From: Larix sibirica
Lineage: Eukaryota > Streptophyta > Pinopsida > Pinales > Pinaceae
Assembly (NCBI GenBank): GCA_004151065.3
Contig: NWUY0300068975.1
Coordinates: forward strand, 1 to 11,080
Direction of reading: 5' to 3'
DNA length: 11,080 bases
Both the position numbers and the translations under genes were made by a program. This document shows, one piece after another, positions 9,238 through 11,080 of this stretch; position 1 is the first letter of the stretch, and every line of letters starts with the position of its first letter. Below the pieces are notes generated by a model. The model was not told the origin of the DNA. It saw only the letters and a list, made by a program, of their open reading frames with translations, and searched no databases.

Positions 9238-9272
<35 letters not shown>
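9238..9272. repeat. (AT)12 microsatellite followed by (TTG)4
   Basis: Twelve AT units run from 9238 to 9261 and join directly to four TTG units (9261-9272). This is a simple-sequence tract inside the inner element's 3' untranslated region. Confidence 0.95.
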
Positions 9273-9274
<2 letters not shown>

Positions 9275-9304
9275 TCTCTTTTTATTGATCCCTTAGTTTT
9301 GTTT

Positions 9305-9318
9305 AAGGGGGAGAGAAA
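9305..9318 (+). other. polypurine-tract-like sequence, internal
   Basis: AAGGGGGAGAGAAA looks like a textbook LTR-element polypurine tract, but it lies about 490 bases before the 3' LTR border found by alignment. It may be an extra (central-type) priming site, or mark the original end of coding in the family. Confidence 0.4.
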
Positions 9319-9799
9319 TTGAATCTATTTGTTTTGTAAACCCAATTGATGTCTTGATGTCTACTCAAATGTGACTTAATGAGACTGAATAAACTATGTT
9401 CAAATATGTTATGTATTGGGTTATTTTGATGTTGATTTGGCTTGACATTTACAGATCAATGATTAATGGATGGACATAAAATATATTACTAGATAGAGAC
9501 TACCTACATTTGTTGCGCTATTAGTTAGTCAATTGATCAACTGGATTGTGCTATTTGTATGCCTAGTTGACTAACTATCAGGTACTATTTGAAAACAAGT
9601 GTGAAAATTGTTTAATGAATTAAATGAATGCACGGACAAATTTTCAAAATTCTTTGAGGATTATTTATTGTACCTAAGTATGATCAACTTGATGGTGGCA
9701 GTAGTTTGTTGTTGTATCGGGGATGATCAATATTTGCAGTTTAGATCAAATCAAGGGGGAATGCTATCTAATGTGTTCTATCCTCCAAGATGGGTTTAT

Positions 9800-9806
9800 G
9801 GGGGGT
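9800..9806 (+). other. candidate polypurine tract at 3' LTR border (inner)
   Basis: Six Gs and a T (9800-9806) directly precede the aligned start of the 3' LTR at 9807. Position supports it as the plus-strand primer. AAGGGGGAA at 9753-9761 is the better purine run but lies 45 bases further upstream. Confidence 0.4.
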
Positions 9807-10167
9807 CTTTTGAAGCTTTGGTTCATTGGTAACCTTATATTGTTGGATTGTGGAGTCAACCATTAGAGGGATCTAACCAACCAACTATCTTAGAGTTGAC
9901 CCTATCCACTTTGGGATTTCAAATCCACATTTTATGGGAATTTATGGTTTGCTCAGATTATTTCTTCCCATGGTTATTGGTTTGGCCCTTCACCCAAACC
10001 TATTTATAGATGTTCCCTCTTGTATCATTCTATCATGGGATTGTGGAGATCATTGTGTTTTCATAGAGATCGGCTCATTATGCTTATGTGAAAACAGTGT
10101 CTGTTGTCACCACCTCAGTCTTTGAAACTTTGTTGTCATTTATATTGTTTTTCTTCTTGTTCCAACA
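9807..10167 (+). repeat. 3' LTR of inner element
   Basis: 361 bp, colinear with 6402-6762. The start is decayed (CTTTTGAAGCTTTGG against TGTTGGAACCATTGG); the end GTTCCAACA is intact. A 28-base block at 9910-9937 and a 22-base block at 9987-10008 are identical to the 5' LTR. The start was set by gap-free alignment back from the shared TTAGAGGGA (6458 and 9863). Confidence 0.83.
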
Positions 10168-11080
10168 TTAGAGGGGATTTCCAAGGAAGGAGAACCCAAA
10201 AACGCTCCAAGGAATGGAATCAAGATTGTTATACAACAAAGGAAAGGATGGATGCTCGAGAGAGAGGATTTGATCAAGCAGGAATCCATGTGTGTCAAGG
10301 AGGCATGAAGTCCAAACATGTGCGACCATCAAAGGATATGGAAGTCATAGATTTGGAGGAATGATTTATGAATGTAAGTATGAATTAATGATGAGATTTG
10401 GTGAAGGATTCTACCTGTACATTCATGGTGAGTTTGGGTGAGGATCGAGGATCTCACCATAAAGGAATAATAATGCAAAGAAATTGGAGAAGAGAGCCAT
10501 TGATTGGGGACATGTAGAAAATTCTAGAAAGGAGGAAGGAATCTCAAGAGAATAGGGGAGTTCCCAAGTAGAGGGACATAGACAAAAGAAGATAAGAGAC
10601 AGAAGAGTGTCTTGATACAAGGAAGGAATAGACAGGAGGAAGAGTCTCCAGAGGGAGGAATTTTCTTGAGAAGAGAGGAGGAGAAGTGTGGCTAGTTAAT
10701 GGCACATCAATAAGTTGTCTGTATGCTGTGTGAGGATACAACATAGAATCTATTGTAGATGTAGCACCTAGATGATACTAAGACCATTAGGAAAGGGATA
10801 AGTGATTGTTTGAAAAAAATAATGGCTTGTTGAAACCTTGTATAATGAATTTCCCAGTCATGACATAATTGTAATTATTTGTTGTTGTGAATAATAGTTG
10901 AAGGGCATGTCAAGCCCGTGTTATTGTATCACTCTACATCGAGTTTGTATGTAAATTTCTATTTTGTTGTGTGTATTCATGTGTGTGTGTGCATGCGCGC
11001 ACATGTGCACGCATGCACACACACACACACACACATATGTGCAAGCGTGTGCGCACACACATGTGTGTGTGTGTGTGTGT
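10168..11080 (+). repeat. 3' LTR of outer element, right part (cut by window)
   Basis: Resumes the outer LTR after the inner insertion and matches 5' LTR bases from 3155 on. Shared blocks include AAAGGATATGGAAG (10330, against 3316), GGTGAAGGATTCTACCTGTACATTCATGG (10400 on, against 3387) and AATAGTTGAAGGG (10893). The distance from the insertion point to the TATA region, about 780 bases, is nearly the same in both copies. By comparison with the 5' LTR, about 100 bases of the terminus lie past the right edge. Minus-strand frames at 10423-10744 are shadows, as are their partners at 3442-3730. Confidence 0.82.
10978..11080. repeat. compound TG/CA/CG microsatellite, strictly alternating
   Basis: From 10978 to 11043 every step alternates pyrimidine and purine (66 bases). 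After the phase break at 11043-11045 the alternation continues to the window end. TG, CA, GCGC and TGCA units are mixed so that TG-rich arms face CA-rich arms, giving several self-complementary segments. Such tracts favour Z-DNA and cruciforms. It lies at the place of the short TG tract (3952-3973) in the 5' LTR. Confidence 0.92.

Larger units (their letters stand above)
9181..9806 (+). other. 3' untranslated region of inner element
   Basis: No coding relic is seen; the frame at 9608-9832 runs into the LTR and has no protein character. It holds an AT microsatellite followed by TTG repeats, an 11-bp inverted repeat (9522-9532 with 9567-9577, TAGTTAGTCAA against TTGACTAACTA) and three separate G-rich purine tracts (9305-9318, 9753-9761 and about 9800-9805). 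Confidence 0.5.
6402..10167 (+). mobile_element. inner LTR retrotransposon nested in the outer 3' LTR
   Basis: This is a 3,766-bp insertion that splits the outer 3' LTR. It begins TGTTGGAAC and ends GTTCCAACA, a perfect 9-base terminal inverted repeat with the canonical TG and CA ends. Its parts are LTRs of 361 bp at each end, a Met-tRNA type primer site at 6763, a long decayed frame (7163 to about 9180) and purine tracts before the 3' LTR. Ends of the TGTTGGAA type, short LTRs and a Met-tRNA primer site are common in plant Ty1/copia elements, but with no pol region seen the superfamily is open. The interior of about 3 kb is too short for a full gag-pol. The LTRs are about three-quarters identical over the 120 bases I compared, mostly differing by transitions. 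Confidence 0.87.
2595..11080 (+). mobile_element. outer LTR retrotransposon, non-autonomous, 3' end cut by window
   Basis: The element is defined by a long direct repeat. 2595-3973 matches 5819-6401 followed by 10168 to about 10992, the second copy being interrupted by another element. The order of parts is 5' LTR, tRNA primer site at 4073, decayed reading frame 4477-5688, polypurine tract 5808-5818, 3' LTR. This gives plus-strand orientation. The interior is only 1,746 bp and shows no protease, integrase, reverse transcriptase or RNase H motif, so copies would have relied on another element's enzymes. By eye the two LTRs are roughly three-quarters identical where they align cleanly, which implies an old insertion. 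Its right-hand target duplication lies outside the window. The superfamily cannot be set without pol. Confidence 0.85.

Noticed and set aside
9522-9577. 11-bp inverted repeat as a terminator or small transposon end
   Set aside because: The 34-base loop holds nothing, there is no target duplication, and similar TTGACTA words recur throughout the inner element.
9608-9832. 74-codon plus-strand frame before the 3' LTR
   Set aside because: It runs across the LTR border, is not in a continuing coding frame and shows no motif.
10978-11080. Possible CRISPR-like or tandem array at the right edge
   Set aside because: It is simple dinucleotide sequence with no spacers or fixed repeat unit, and it corresponds to a TG tract in the other LTR.

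Overview
The window looks like repeat-rich intergenic DNA from a large plant nuclear genome. It is AT-rich and poor in CpG. Every reading frame of any length is broken by stops, and I see no intact host gene, rRNA, tRNA or CRISPR array. The organism is probably a seed plant. The survival of very old, strongly diverged LTR pairs would fit a conifer or another genome that removes DNA slowly, but that is an inference and no gene fixes the species.

The key structure is two nested LTR retrotransposons, recognised by comparing the window with itself. The outer element starts at 2595. It has a 5' LTR of about 1.48 kb (2595-4072), an initiator-Met-tRNA type primer-binding site (4073-4088), a short 1.75-kb interior with one decayed acidic, Glu/Lys-rich reading frame (4477-5688), a polypurine tract (5808-5818), and a 3' LTR that begins at 5819 and runs off the right edge. 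The 3' LTR is split by a second element at 6402-10167. That inner element has LTRs of about 361 bp (6402-6762 and 9807-10167), perfect 9-base terminal inverted repeats, its own Met-tRNA type primer site (6763) and a decayed 5-bp target duplication. The uninterrupted 5' LTR of the outer element preserves the empty site at 3155-3159.

The inner element carries a broken reading frame of about 2 kb (about 7163-9180) with coiled-coil-like segments and, near its C-terminal part, a decayed G-patch-like motif (about 8528-8640). Neither element shows protease, integrase, reverse transcriptase or RNase H motifs, so both look non-autonomous and would have depended on enzymes supplied from elsewhere. Most in-frame stops are TAG, TAA or TGA where CAG, CAA or CGA would restore a codon, which is the expected mark of decay by deamination of methylated cytosine.

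Left of the elements lie an unidentified coding-like relic on the minus strand (1-440), a 363-bp near-palindrome resembling a MITE or foldback element (992-1354, dyad centre at 1173), and about 1.2 kb of AT-rich DNA with nothing recognisable. At the right edge, a compound TG/CA/CG microsatellite (10978-11080) has grown inside the outer 3' LTR from a short TG tract that is still visible in the 5' LTR.
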